Positions 36,758-49,173 of a DNA stretch of 64,000 nt are shown in pieces; the first letter of the stretch is position 1; the number at the start of each line of letters is the position of its first letter. A model generated the notes under the pieces. That model ran no database searches. It saw only the letters and a program-made list of their open reading frames with translations, and was not told the origin of the DNA. The position numbers were made by a program, and so were the translations under genes. The DNA is from Dysidea avara (taxonomy: Eukaryota; Porifera; Demospongiae; Dictyoceratida; Dysideidae). The DNA lies in NCBI RefSeq assembly GCF_963678975.1, contig NC_089281.1, positions 25,834,765 to 25,898,764 on the forward strand, written 5' to 3'.

Positions 36758-37338
36758 ACTTTTTTTTTCGCCTTTTTGGTTCACCGTTATTTTTCTAAGT
36801 TCTGTAGGGTTATGAAATAGGGTGAAAAGAGCGATACCCACTCTCGCTCGCTCGCTCGCACGCACGCACGCACACACCCCCGCCCGCCCGCACGCACGCA
36901 CATACACACGCACATACACACACACACATGGCACACAAAAAAGCAAAGCCTCACTATCCTTGTAATTTCCACATGTGTATCTGTAAAGCAATGAAGAATA
37001 AAGCCTTCAGCTGCTGCTACATAGTCATGCTGTACAGTGGCCAGCACTAGGGCATGCACCTGTGCTTGAATCAGCACAGGCATGCCCCCCCGGGGCAGGA
37101 CAAATATAATCTGCACCATGTCTCACACTGAGGTGAAGGCAGTGTTTATTCTAGGATTTCTCCTTTGGGGGTGAGGGGGGTGACCAGGTGAACATCTATG
37201 GTTTGTAACAAGCTCACAACTATGTAAAACAGTTGAATAGTTCCAAACTACTTAGCTGTATCACGAGTGTTGATTTTTCTGATTCAGATCCTATGGTTGG
37301 TAGGGCTTGATACATGAGTGTAGAAATAATTATCTAAT

Positions 37339-37634
37339 CATAGGCGGCTCCAGGATTTTTGGTGACTGGTTTCTGATGAAGAGCATGCATAGCTAGATAT
37401 TTGGTGAAGACAAAAAGGTTGCTGCCTGCTGAGAATAACTGCCCTCCACTAACTATATTAATATCACTGATAAGTACATATAAATCCTTATTTATGGCTA
37501 CATAGCTTGCTACACTGCTGTTCTGAATACTGTGACTGCTTTATTAGAGTGATTGACTGCTCTATTAGAGTGATTGACTGCTCTATTAGAGTATCTCGAT
37601 CTGAACGTGACCAGTTTCCAGAAACCCCCCTGCA
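37339..37634. mobile_element. MITE carrying a CTCTATTAGAG tandem array
   Basis: The left end is CATAGGCGGCTCCAGGAT with GACTGGTTTCTG just inside; the right end has CAGTTTCCAGAAACC and GCAGCCGCCCCTG. The flanks CTAAT and GTAAT agree at four of five bases. Inside at about 37540-37600 are three tandem copies of GACTGCTCTATTAGAGTGATT, followed by CTCGATCTG. The same module occurs in the element at 54601. The stretch 37635-38696 after it shows no gene. Confidence 0.7.
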
Positions 37635-38696
37635 GCCGCCCCTGGTAATGGTGCAATATCTAGGACAACCATGTGCACCTCATGTGAATTATTAATGTTA
37701 GTAGTGTAATGTGTATGTTTAATCACAATTTGTACGAGACATTGTATTGCCATATTTGTATGATACCATGATTCTGTAGTAAAACAAGGAATTGTTTTTA
37801 AAATCAGGCTTTCTGAAATTAAATCTGGGGGTATTTTGCTGGCTGTAAACATGCCACGTAAACTGACTTAGAAATTTTTAACAATTTTGAGAGCTAAACA
37901 TGCTATTTATAGAAAACAACTAAGAAGCTGGATACACTAGGCTCTCAGATATGGAATAGCCATCACTTTATGTAGGAAGTTGTATATGTTCCTTTGGAGA
38001 TTTAAACCTGAGAGCATGCATTGTAAGGAATTTCTAACCTGGGTGGAAAATTTACATATAGGCACTCTGAGATTGAAATCTGAAGGCACTTTTGATAGTT
38101 TTGTGTGCTATTTTAAGTATAGTGTAGTAGTCACTTACAATTTTTAGGGAGTGAGTCTGAGGTTTTAGGGGGAATGGTCCCTCCCTAAAAGCCCTAGAAT
38201 AAACACTGGGTAAAGGTGTGGGCACCTGAAGTCTCACCTGGACCTTCAACTGCTCTATGAGACATAAACAGTTGACCATTTGCTTCCCCAGTTTATGCCA
38301 GGTACCATTGATGTTACAGCTGGGTGGGCTGCTGAACATTCAGTGGCTACTGATAGTATAAGATATATTCTCACCGGAAGAAACTGGTAGCTAATTAGTT
38401 ATAGGCCACATGACTTTATTTTTAGCGTTGCAACCACCAAAATCCAAACAGTGATGTACCAATTGTTACAATGTCATGATAGCTAGCTATACAATGCAAC
38501 AAAGCAACTTAACTATAATCTATGTAGCCACTAACTGTTATTTTACAGTAATAGCACTATGGGTGCTAAAAAATCATTAGTGTGGTAAGAAAATAAAGTG
38601 GCTGGGAGAAACTATATACAACACATGTACCACTTTCACACCTCAGATCAAAGGAAAGCCAGTGCATATATATCACATTTCGTACTGACTCAAAAT

Positions 38697-38768
38697 GTTA
38701 ACGAGATATACGCACTGCTACCAGTGCGTATATCTCCGACATTAAGGCAGTGCGTATATCTCGTTAAC
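38697..38768. repeat. Small palindromic element with three AGTGCGTATATCTC copies
   Basis: GTTAACGAGATATACGCACTGC and its exact reverse complement sit 27 bp apart. A third copy of CAGTGCGTATATCTC lies between them. It is probably a very short MITE or a remnant. Confidence 0.75.
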
Positions 38769-38845
38769 TTGAGACATTGCATACCTATATATAGGAGTGC
38801 ACACTATATCCAGAAATCATCAGATTTCTTTGATGTTATACTGTT

Positions 38846-39092
38846 ATCCTCTTCTCTTATATAGGGATTCAAGCAAGCTGTGATTGTGGGATTCAAATTT
38901 AATACATCAACAGTAGTTTGTTTCTTACTTTTGTAAATGTGGCAATTAAAGTAACATAATTAACACTAGTCTCTTAAAATAGAATCAAACTACTGTTTGA
39001 TGTATTAAAATTGAATCCCACAATCACAGTTTGTTTGGCAAAATTCAATCCCACAATCATAGCTTACATGGTTCCCTGTATAAGAGAAGGAT
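38846..39092. mobile_element. Foldback element
   Basis: ATCCTCTTCTCTTATA at the left pairs with TATAAGAGAAGGAT at the right. Inner arms pair through GATTGTGGGATTCAA and AAACTACTGTTTGATG. The right arm contains an extra duplicated piece (CAATCCCACAATCA twice). No coding content. Confidence 0.8.
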
Positions 39093-39145
39093 ATAGCAAC
39101 TAAAGATTTTGCCAATTAGGTGGGTCTACATGCTAGAGTAGAACA

Positions 39146-39266
39146 TATTAGTTATACCATGTTAACTCGTGCTTTGCCTGTATATATGCACTTACACTCG
39201 GGCCTGCAGCCCTTGTGCTTGTGCGTATATATCAGGCAAAGCACTTGTGCCCGTGGTATAACTATT
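39146..39266. mobile_element. Foldback element
   Basis: TATTAGTTATACCA pairs with TGGTATAACTATTA at the far end, and GTGCTTTGCCTGTATATATG with CGTATATATCAGGCAAAGCAC inside. Total about 121 bp. Confidence 0.8.
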
Positions 39267-39269
39267 ACT

Positions 39270-40183
39270 TAAATTTATGTGAGAAAGGTATTCCCCTAAT
39301 GCAATCATGCATATCAAGCTGCATATTAAATTTTAGCTTCTTTACTTTGTATATATATATATATATCTTGAGCAAATCAACTTTAAAAAGCTTTAGTAAT
39401 TAACCATTTGTACCCTCAAAACTGCATTACCTTTATCCATGTAGTTGAGTGTGTAACTAAACACTTTCTCTGTGAACCATATATACATAGATAATTGTTT
39501 TCTGTGAACTACATGCACACAAAATATAGTGAAAAATTCTGACAATGTTGCCTTTCTTTACTCCATACAACTATAGCCTTTTGCAATAACTATAGGCACA
39601 AGGCTACAGACCTTTAGCACATATTGTTATATTTTATACATCTGTTTGTCTACACCTGAATTCGTGTAGCTTTGTGTGTGTACTATCAGCACTAGTAAAA
39701 AAATAAACATATATATATATCAGATGACCCTTGTAATAGCATTGGAAATTGCAGGGTTTTGTTCTTTTGTCTAACAATACTTTCTATGTACTCTGCACTG
39801 ATGTGTATGGCAATGTGTAAAATCAAAGGTACATAGCTATATAGTACGATAATTACATAATAGTTTATATACTTAGTGTTGAATTAGTGCACACGAGTAT
39901 ATAAGCACCACAAATAGTGATGTAATACAACCACTAAGTATATATATATACAGCACAGTTGTGAGTGACTGCTCTATTCAATACTGCTTGTCTGGTTTAT
40001 TCTCTCTATAGCTTCATCATTTTCTACCCATAGCATTGTTCTCCAACCAGTAGCCATCATGGTGAGAAACCATGCATTGTTTGGTAAACAACTCTATAGA
40101 TTAACTATAAGTATACATCCTATGTTATAATGGACACTGCAACCTGAAGTCTGAATTACTTTGTTGTACAGATTATTTGTACA
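39270..40183. other. AT-rich intergenic stretch, no gene seen
   Basis: It contains several TA-dinucleotide runs (near 39350, 39710 and 39945) and no open frame of note. An incomplete CTCTATT motif lies at 39972. Confidence 0.55.
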
Positions 40184-40475
40184 TTTATATATATGTGAAG
40201 GGGCATAGGAAAAGGGACCTATAGAGACTTTTCGACTTTTGAGTAAAAGTCAGTATATTTCCGTTTATTGTTAGGTAATTATAGTAAATTGCATACATTG
40301 GGATATCACACTTGTATTTAAATCCTTCATAACTATGTGAAACAATTGAGTATTGACTTGAAATTTGAAATATGAATAGCTGGTGAGTTGTAGAATTCTT
40401 TGATTAGCACAACTCAAATTCCATGTTAACCACTATAGGTCCCTTTTCCTATGCCCCCTCACATATATATATAAA
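40184..40475. mobile_element. MITE with ~42-bp inverted termini
   Basis: The termini TTTATATATATGTGAAGGGG and CCCCTCACATATATATATAAA are inverted, with GCATAGGAAAAGGGACCTAT paired inside. 292 bp, no coding content. The following 40476-41371 has no gene; a weak hairpin (GGGCCACTGGTC with GACCATTGGCCC) lies at 41075-41157. Confidence 0.85.
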
Positions 40476-41371
40476 GGAGAATGTCAAGTACATATTAAAA
40501 AAACTGTATGTCTTTTAAAACATTGCGCCAGCCTGAAGCTTTTCCTTGTAAAATTATGTCAGCTGGAAGTCCATTCCAAATATCAGCAGCTGTAGCCAGC
40601 CAAATACTGTGCTTGAAGCTATCTGGGACTAACTTTGTAAAATTATAGGGACTTCAGGAGTAAATTCCTAAAACCCTTGGAAACTCCTAAATTGGGTATA
40701 CCACTTTCATAAACTACAAAAGTTTTTGGTACAAAAGAAGCGTGCCAGAAGGCAAACTTACATAATAAAGTACTCATTTAATTACATGCAACATTCCACT
40801 AATATTTTGTCACTATGACTACTCTATTATTATATGTGTCCTAATTGTGTTTAGGCATGCAGATGATTATGATGTAATGCATTGGTACATATGCATATAT
40901 AACATGGGCACAAATTTGTGAGTTGCACTATGCACTTGCAATGGGACTATTTAAGTCTTGCATTTTGTAGCTATAGATATTGCAGACATATACTACAATG
41001 CCCAGCAAAACACATGCACAAATATGGATCAGCAACAGTACCAGGATAAATATTGCCTATAAACTGAGAAGGTAAAGGGCCACTGGTCCCAATACTATAG
41101 GTAGTGTTACTAGCATTGGGACTTCGGTTTTGATCAGAATTTAGACCATTGGCCCTGATAGCGTTACAATGATGGAGTCAGTATATATATATAAGTCTGT
41201 ATTGGTACATGAGTTCTGCTAAATGCATGCTCCAATTGGGAGACAGTGCATGTGTACTGATTTGAAGAACTTTATGAACACATATACAATACAGTACAAG
41301 CACAGCTACAGCAATATTGTTTACGAATGTTTACTTATTGTTTACGAATGTGTGGATCACACACAAATACA

Positions 41372-44300
41372 CTAATTGTCTATTTCCAACAGAGATTCTC
41401 TCAATTCTGTGCACCTTAAACTCTCATCATCATGAAATTGTGCACTGTTGGTAGTCAACACTGGTTGCCTTGCGGTATTGTTAATGAATTTATACTTCCT
41501 TTTCAGCAGGAACATCAGCCTGGGGAATCGGTTAATGAAATAATAAGATACAAAGCCAAAGTACATGATGACTGAAACAGAATAGCAAATCCATGACACA
41601 ATGAGCAGCTTTGGAAAAAACTGAACCTCTATAATGTGAAGTATCAGAAAGTTTAATAAAAGATTGTCCACCAGAAAATGCCAAAATTCTTTATAAGGTG
41701 AAGTAGCTGTTTGAACGTAAAGTAATATTACAATGATTATTCCCAAGCAGTAAAGCTGGTATTCTTCGGGGACAAAAATGACCAATATAAAAAAGACAAC
41801 TCGAATTGTGAGCTCCAAACCAATCCAAAAGGAATACTTCAGTTTGAATGGAGCTTGAAAGGCATCCATCAATGGTTTTAATTTTTGCACTATTCTAAAT
41901 CGGTAAGCTAGTGCAGGACACAGAAGAGTTATTGCTACAACTGCTAGTAACAATAAAGTTAAGATGGACACTACTCCCAAAGCAGCATGCCAACCATGAA
42001 AGTATTCAATGTTGGAATTAGTCCTCCAACGATACTCAACACCATAGGAAGTGGTGATTGGTTTAAATACCAATACAGTAAAACTAGCATTCAGGAGCCA
42101 ATTATAGGTGATATAAAGAAGGGTAGCAAAAGTTTTCGGAATAGAAAACGTAAACCGTCTGTTAAAGCAGTCCAACTTTTGAGCCATCCACGTTACTATT
42201 CCCATTAAGACAAATATGTATATTGGTAAGATGAATTGGAGCGTACTTGCAACCAAAAATGTCATTCCTTCAAATAAGCATTGATCACTTAAGAAAACAA
42301 AGTTATTGTAAGCCACCAATCTCATTAGATTTGGAGACGCATGAAAGAATGCTTCTCGAAACACATATAATGTATTGGAGTAGAATATCAGTCCATACAG
42401 GAAGCCGTCTGACACATAAAAATGAAAATATGCTGTAGTAATTGAAACCCACACACCTGAAAAAGCAACAAGAAATATCCAAAGTATCAAATTTCTCACT
42501 CCTGAACAATCATCTCCACAGCTACATCCAGACAGGCCAGTATTAGCACTGCAACTTTCCTTACATTCTCCACACAGCACTCCAGCACGATTCTCTGCAC
42601 ATTGTCTATTTAAGTTCATTGGATCAATTGATATGTGATCTGAACAGAAGCCTTCCAAACACGATAGTACCAAAGTGTCACCATTCAGTTCTCCTATCCA
42701 CTTGTCAGTTGGTCTGATAAGGTTACCATTAGTATAGTCACAGGTGACATCATTGCTCAATAAGTCTGGATCACACACACAAGCATGATATGTGTCATTG
42801 TATACATAACCAAATGATGAACAGTTTGTAAACTGAACTGAAAAGAATCCCTCTGCACTAGACAACAAGGAGAATACCCTAACTGTGGTATTGTCAGATT
42901 GTGTGCCATTAAATTGAATGTCTGTTTGGTTTAATGTTGATCTAACCAGCTGAATTCCATATTGTTGTATAGTAGCTGAAAAGTTTCTATCTTGCACACC
43001 AGTTTGTGATACTGTACTAGCAGTAACCACACTACCAACACTTCTCTCAAAGAAATCAGTTGCAGTTACTTGTAATGAAACTATCTGGCCTGGTGTAACA
43101 GTTAAATTGGAAGTGTTCACGTTTATTTTTGTAGCATCAGTGGATACAACCAAGGGAAAGGTAAGATTTGGAATGAACCTTAGCACATCATGAAAATTCT
43201 TATCAATATAATCAAGAATGCTGGTAGACATATTAAATCCCATCTGATATAACCATGGGCAATCTAAACCATAACCAAATATGGAAGTGCCTATACGAGC
43301 TGTGTTATTAATGAATGAAATTGATATATTCATGTCTTCAGAGAAACAAGTATTCGTCAGCAAACAATACAGATCAAAGGTACCAAAGTATAAAAAACAT
43401 GGAACTGAGTATTCTAGTTCAAACATAATAGCTCCTCCTGTACCAAAAGCTTGGTTGTTTAAAAAGGTAGCATTTGTATTATTGTTTAATATAATTTTAG
43501 AAGCAGATTGTAAGTGAAGGGCAGCTCCATTGAATGCCCTGTTTCGTGCAAACAAAACTATACCACTCAGAAATAAATTTGAGGCTGTAAGACTAATGGC
43601 TGAGCCAATGTTATGACTAATTGTTACATCACTAAATTTAGCATTGATTTTTTGAAGGAAAATGACAGTATCTTGACTTTCTCCAAAAATATTGCTTTCT
43701 GTCTTGGCAGAATTACCAATAATAGAGCTATTTGATATTGTTATAGCTACAGTTTCCCTTATCTCACCTCTCACATACATACAGCTACCAACTGGACCAA
43801 AATTTTTCTTAAAGGAGCACTCAGAAATATTGGTATGAAAATTTGAAAAGAGATAATCTATCAGTACAAAGACTCCGCCAACACTAGCACTGTTACCCAT
43901 AAAACTGCAATTCAGTACAGTAAGGAAAGAATTTGATTGTGTCTCACTGGTATTGAAGGAGGGCTCAAGCCGTGGTATATTACTCAATGCACTAATGGCT
44001 CCTCCATATGTCTCAATATTTGGAATGAATGCTAGTCCCTTGCCATTTTGTAAAAACTCACTATTTTCAATTGACACATTGTTTCCAGGTGCACCTCTGT
44101 ATGTTTCAATACTGACTGCAGATCCAAGATAGCCTGAATTATTCTTAAACAAGGAAGAAACTACTTGAATATCTACTGAATAGATATCTTGATACTGTGA
44201 AAAGATAATTGTAATCCCTGCAGTTGAGGTGGCATTTTGATATCCCCGAGACAATGATGGACTAGATGCTACTTGACTGTTAGCTATGTTAGCCAAAGAA

Positions 44301-46358
44301 CAAGATAAATTATCAATAAACTTGTTCCCAACAATATTAACTTGTGTGTTGGGTACAGAATTGTCATGACGATTGTCAGCATACAAAAGCAGCAGTGATC
44401 CACTAACAGAGGATGGGTTAAACACACAGGCTTCCTCACTTAACACAACTGGGACAAGACACTTGCTACATTCTTCTATACTAGCAGGTCTGTTACTATG
44501 GAATGTTACATTACTAAGTGTCACCAGACCAAGAACATTTACACATACCATACCAATCCCTTGTGTTTCTGTGATTGTAACATTTTGAAGAGTGAGGTTG
44601 GTAGATCCTATCACAAATAATCCAACTCTTATTCTTGCTCGAAACTGATATGAAGTAAAGATTGTATTTTGAACAATATCATTGATGTTAGCTAACTCAT
44701 CACCAGTCACTCCACACTCCCGGATGGTGATGTTATTTAGAGTGAGACCCGTGATGTTGACAAACACTAGCCCCACCCCTTCGGCACACGTGATTTCTGC
44801 TGGTCCATTAAAAGTGACGTTAGTCAAATTTGCAATGTGACGAACTTTCGTCACGTAGTGTAACACTGACTGGTTTAAGTGTATAACTGAATGAGAAGAA
44901 ATGTTACTCAATTCTTCATCCAGCATGGAAGTGTCATTTGAAGTGCAAACCCAAAGTTTGCTAGCAATGATAATTAAACTGATTGCAACTGATACATTCC
45001 CCCTAAAGGAAAAATATCATAGTGAAGCTATGCACGCACCTATCAATGTCATGCCCCAAGTTGGGCAAATGTGGGGGAATTTGCAAAAAGCCAGACGACA
45101 AATTTCCCATCCCTGGGGACAACTTCGGGTTTCAAATCCCCATCACTAACACATGCCATAGATCCTTTACATCCCGGGATAGGAATCTCCGCATACTTGC
45201 TGTACTTATGCACCTATCAATGTATTGCCCCACCACCCCCCCCCTGGGCGTAAGTGGGGCTTTACAGGGGGAATTGACACGAAACTGCTGCCCCACTATG
45301 GGGCATTTGACGATCGTTCAGTAAGCACCCAAATATTTTTTGTTGTAACTTGCTTCGCTATGTCAAATCCCGAGTAAATCCCGCGTTGCAACTGGGGCCA
45401 ACAGTGGGGATTTGACATGATAGGTTTGCCCTACTATGGGGCATTTGACATTCGGCTGTGTTAAATCCCCACTATAGCCCCATATATGCCCGAGGGGGGG
45501 TAGTGGGGCAATACATTGATAGGTGCATTACGGGCTGGACTATCCGCACCGTTAATTAATTGGTGTTGACTGGAAGGAGAAAACTCTGATCCATTGTTCT
45601 GTAGTGAATTTCGTGTTGTTTGATACAGTAATCTTGTTCTTTACTTCGAATAAGGCGGAAAGGTGATTGTGGACGCAAAAACAGTGACAAAACTCGCTGA
45701 CAGACCCAAGCGATTAAAACTTTGGCTAGCTGTAACTCTAGAATTGTTCACTCTATGAGCGTCAAATTCAGTCCGTAAGCCGTATAACTTGGGATAAGGA
45801 ATCGAACCAGCAAAGTCATTAGTCCATATCTCCGTGTTCAAATCTTGTTGCTTCAATGGCGGCGACAAATTTTGGCTGAAACAACGTCTTCTTAACTTAC
45901 AATTTGTTTTGTGTACTTATCCATCCTTTGTTAGTCGAACTGAAGTAAACCCATTGCCCGTACTGTCCACTAAACAGAGAATTAATACGCTAAAGTCGAG
46001 TTACTGATGCATAAATTCATAGATCTCTTTGTAGAAAGGTGTCGATGGAGGTGCGGATGGAAGTGTTAAAAACAGAAGATTCCAATCCCGGGTGTGTAAA
46101 GGATCTATGCAGTATGCACATGCTAACAACATAGTTTATTCGCGTTGTAAATGCCCCTACCCCGGGGGACGAGTTAGGGTGACCAATCCCCTACAAATCC
46201 TATAGAACTCCAGGTAGGTGCCAAGGTGGGGCGTGACATTGATAGGTGCATAGTCTCGTGCTAAATTGCTTTTTAATCTTTTGTGTGGGGGCGGAGGAAA
46301 ACACCACACAAAAGAAAAATAGCGGCCTACATAGTTACCTGTTAATCACAGTGGTCAT
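41372..46358 (-). CDS. Beta-helix multi-span membrane protein, paralog B (two exons)
   Basis: Exon 1 is 46339-46358 and exon 2 is 41372-45002; together they encode 1216 residues, the same as paralog A. The start MTTVINRGNVSVAISLIIIASKLWVCTS gives a signal peptide; the ATG at 44926 would omit it. The order is the same: beta-helix repeats, an Ig-like linker (VTPGQIVSLQVTATD), a Cys-rich knot (CAENRAGVLCGEC), about eight spans and PLMDAFQAPFKLKYSFWIGL. Up to about residue 250 it is nearly identical to paralog A, then drops abruptly to roughly 55-65% similarity, while the membrane part is again well conserved. The tail ends CTELRESLLEIDN. The 1336-bp intron is inflated by nested foldbacks. The function is unknown. 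Confidence 0.85.
45031..46250. mobile_element. 1.2-kb foldback element in the intron of paralog B
   Basis: TGCACGCACCTATCAATGTC at the left and GACATTGATAGGTGCA at the right are inverted and flanked by TA. Further inside, TAAAGGATCTATG-type sequence at 46086 pairs with ATAGATCCTTTACATCCCGG at 45159. The interior holds a second copy of the same termini (45209-45527) and an unassigned unique part. It accounts for nearly all the size difference between the paralogs' first introns. Confidence 0.85.
45209..45527. mobile_element. Inner foldback with the same termini, nested
   Basis: TGCACCTATCAATGTATTGC and its reverse complement (GCAATACATTGATAGGTGCA) enclose 319 bp. The flank is TTA on both sides (45206-45208, 45528-45530), a possible 3-bp duplication. 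It is GC-rich with C- and G-runs and repeated TTTGACA/GGGGCATTTGAC motifs. Confidence 0.8.
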
Positions 46359-46430
46359 CGTGTATAGATTATCACTATCTCTTCAATGAAGGTGTAGATT
46401 ATCAGTGAAGACAACGCCTTTCAACAAGGG

Positions 46431-46487
46431 GCATGGGTGGGGGACTCCATTTTCTCATCATGTGATTTCGTGATGACGTGCTGCGCT
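46431..46487 (-). promoter_or_regulatory. Proximal promoter block shared by the beta-helix paralogs (copy B)
   Basis: Read in gene orientation it contains GCGCAGCACGTCATCACG, AATCACATGATG and GAGTCCCCCAC, matching the block at 35669-35734. The E-box here is CACATG. Directly upstream sits a TACTCTAATAGAGCAGTCA motif that is absent from paralog A, marking the edge of conservation. Confidence 0.6.
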
Positions 46488-46805
46488 ACTCTAATAGAGC
46501 AGTCAAGCACCAAGAGCCCATCACCAGCACCGGTCCAATCAACTAGCTCATTTGAGACCACGTCCTAACTTTTCTCCATCAATCCCTCTGGCTTTTTTCA
46601 GCCCTTTCCTACCCAACACTGCATGCTAGCTATCTTCCTAACTATACCTTCAGCAGCAAGCAGAGTCGATTTGGATGCCATCTTTCCCTCATTCTAGCAA
46701 TGCATTGATGTGTCAAAATTCAAGCACGACTATCCCCACCACATCCCTCCCTGCCGCACTCTTCCCTTTCCCTACTGCTTCGGGTGAACTGTATTAATGT
46801 ACTCT

Positions 46806-47815
46806 ATCATTGTTTTAGTATTGTTTTAGTATGGAGTTTTAGTTTTAGTTATAGTTGTAGCTATAGTTTCATCAATAATTTTAGTTTTAGTTTAGTTATA
46901 GTAATCTTTCTTAATTCTTTTAGTTATTGATTTAGTTATGGTTATTCACTCTTTGTTGTTTTAGTTTTAGTTATAGTTAGCTACAGTTAAAAACATAAAA
47001 CCTTTTAGTTTTAGTTACAGTTTTAGTTATGTACATGAAAATGTTTTAATTCTAGTTCTAGTTATATAGTTAAAAACTTGAAAACCTTTTAGTTTTAGAC
47101 ACAGTTTTAGTTATGTATCTGAAAACCTTTTAGTTATAGTTTTAGTTGTGCATAAGAAAACCTTGTTTAGCTTTAATAGTAAGCACCAAGTGACTATATA
47201 TTTTATGTGAATGAAACTCTTGTTATAATTTCAGTACCATTTTTCCAGCTTAGTAATACAAAATTTTTGTATTACAAGACCTGTCAATTTTTTTATAATA
47301 TAGATTAATACAACACTTAATACAGTGCATTTGACGCAATCTCTGTCACAGGTATTTCTTATTCTTTCTTAGTAGAACTTCCCTTTCCAAGTTACTATCA
47401 GTAAGTCTGTTGCGTTTGCCAGATGTCGATTCCCCACTTGTAGAAAATACTACTACTACCTACTACCTACATCACTATACTACCTAGTACCTACATTACT
47501 GAGTTCGTGAATTTTGGTCAAACAGTTTTTATTAGTTATAGATTTAATAGTATGTACGTAACTATACGATATAGATATTTTAGTTGCATATAGTTTTAGA
47601 AGTACATTTAGCAAGCAGTTACAGTTTTAGTAATAAGATCAACTTGCTATATTGTAAGCAGTTTTAGTTTTAGTAATAATATAGATTTGATTTTAGTTAT
47701 AGTTATAGATTCAGTGATTACATACATTTATTTTTAGTTATAGTTTTAGTTAACTTAAATACATTCACCTTACTAAAAGTACTTTTAGTTTTAGTTACAG
47801 TTAACTGAAACAACA
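46806..47815. repeat. Degenerate TTTTAGTTATAGTT low-complexity tract
   Basis: About 1 kb dominated by irregular TTTTAGTT, TATAGTT and ACAGTT units, densest at 46806-47160 and 47520-47810. It is an old minisatellite with no coding signal. Confidence 0.85.
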
Positions 47816-48697
47816 CTACATTGTTTGCATCATACTGGTATTATATAAAATGCTATACTTATCACGTGATGTCAAGCAGCTAGATCCCTAACAATGTTAT
47901 ATCAAGGCACCAATGCACTGTATGCTTTTTAAACAATATCCATGGAACCATTTCTTAGCAAAATTTTGACAACACATGATAAATTTGAACTGTTCACTAC
48001 ATACCTTTGTTCTCGACTACTTGAGGTGCCACCAGTCCAAGCCATGCACCCACCTCTAACATCTCTTAAGTGTAACTAACATAATTTTATGTACGCATAT
48101 ATGGAATTAAGTCCTGAGAACTGTAATCCTGTATATCTCTTGTAACAAATGTATGTACTTAAGTTTGTAATGTACTTTTGGGTTGTTGGCGCATACTGCC
48201 AACAGATCATTGGTGTTTTCACCATAAAGTTGTTATTAAATTAGGTGACCAGTCTTTACATTACTTGTAGTACAATTTAATAGCATATTGTTATAATCAT
48301 AATTGGAGTACAAAGGTTGTGTAATACTAAGTCACCTACCACAGTCATGTAGTGAGATTTCACTCTAAGCTATTACCAGATTGTGTCATTAGTATATCTT
48401 AAATGTAAAAAGCCTGATGATCAATCTCATAATATTTATATTAGTTTCAAACTTCAAAACATACGTAGTTAAAATAATTCAAGGCAGTGACAAAACAACT
48501 TGTGACCCTGGAAAAGTGATCACAATGGGAGACATACAAATACTGCTACCGACCATATCAGATGCTGATAGTGTAGAGCTGCTCATGAACCAATCTGAGG
48601 TGATCTACTGATCTCAGCCTGGAGAATGAGGTGGCAAAATTGACTGTACAGTATTCAACAATAAAACACTTAAATAGCTGTTTTCATTCAGACTTAT
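47816..48697. other. Intergenic stretch, no gene seen
   Basis: AT-rich; only short open frames (a 64-codon one at 48417 resembles nothing I know). Confidence 0.5.
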
Positions 48698-49173
48698 CAA
48701 TGGCGGATCTAGGATGGGGCATTTGGGGCAAATTTCCCCCCCCCCCCCCCCCCCCCCTCACCTTGTGGAGGAGCCACTTTATGCCAGGCCAACTTGAGAT
48801 CAGCCTATAAAACTCACGAAAATATGCACATTTTACTAGCATTTATTACCAATTCATCTGAAACTAAAGCAAACCAAAGTCAACTAACTGTGAAATTGTC
48901 ACCCAGCATCTTCGTGCATACTAAGCGCCTCTAAACATAATCATCGTGTTGCTGTTGTTTAAGACATTCAGAGCCTTTTAGACAGCTTTAAAGATTTCAC
49001 AACTATCTGCAAAGTCCAAAATAGTAAAAATCAACAGCGAGATGCGTATAGTATTTGCTGCTTCAAAAATGCAACAACTAACAACAGGAACTGGCTCTCC
49101 TAACCTCGCTCTTAACCACCTACAACTTACCTGTTTGTGCCCCTCCTCTTGCCAGGTCCTGGATCTGCCCCTG
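48698..49173. mobile_element. MITE, CA..GGCGGATCTAGGA termini, 5-bp duplication
   Basis: Left CAATGGCGGATCTAGGATGG and right GTCCTGGATCTGCCCCTG are imperfect inverted repeats. The flank CTTAT is repeated on both sides. A C-run of about 24 bases lies just inside the left end. It has the same style as the element at 52563. Confidence 0.75.

Noticed and set aside
36620..37119. Frames of 110-123 codons on the minus strand
   Set aside because: They run through GCAC/GCTC microsatellites and a tRNA-like repeat; composition is low-complexity.
38697..38768. CRISPR-like short repeats
   Set aside because: Only three copies in mixed orientation in a eukaryotic genome; the palindrome explains them.
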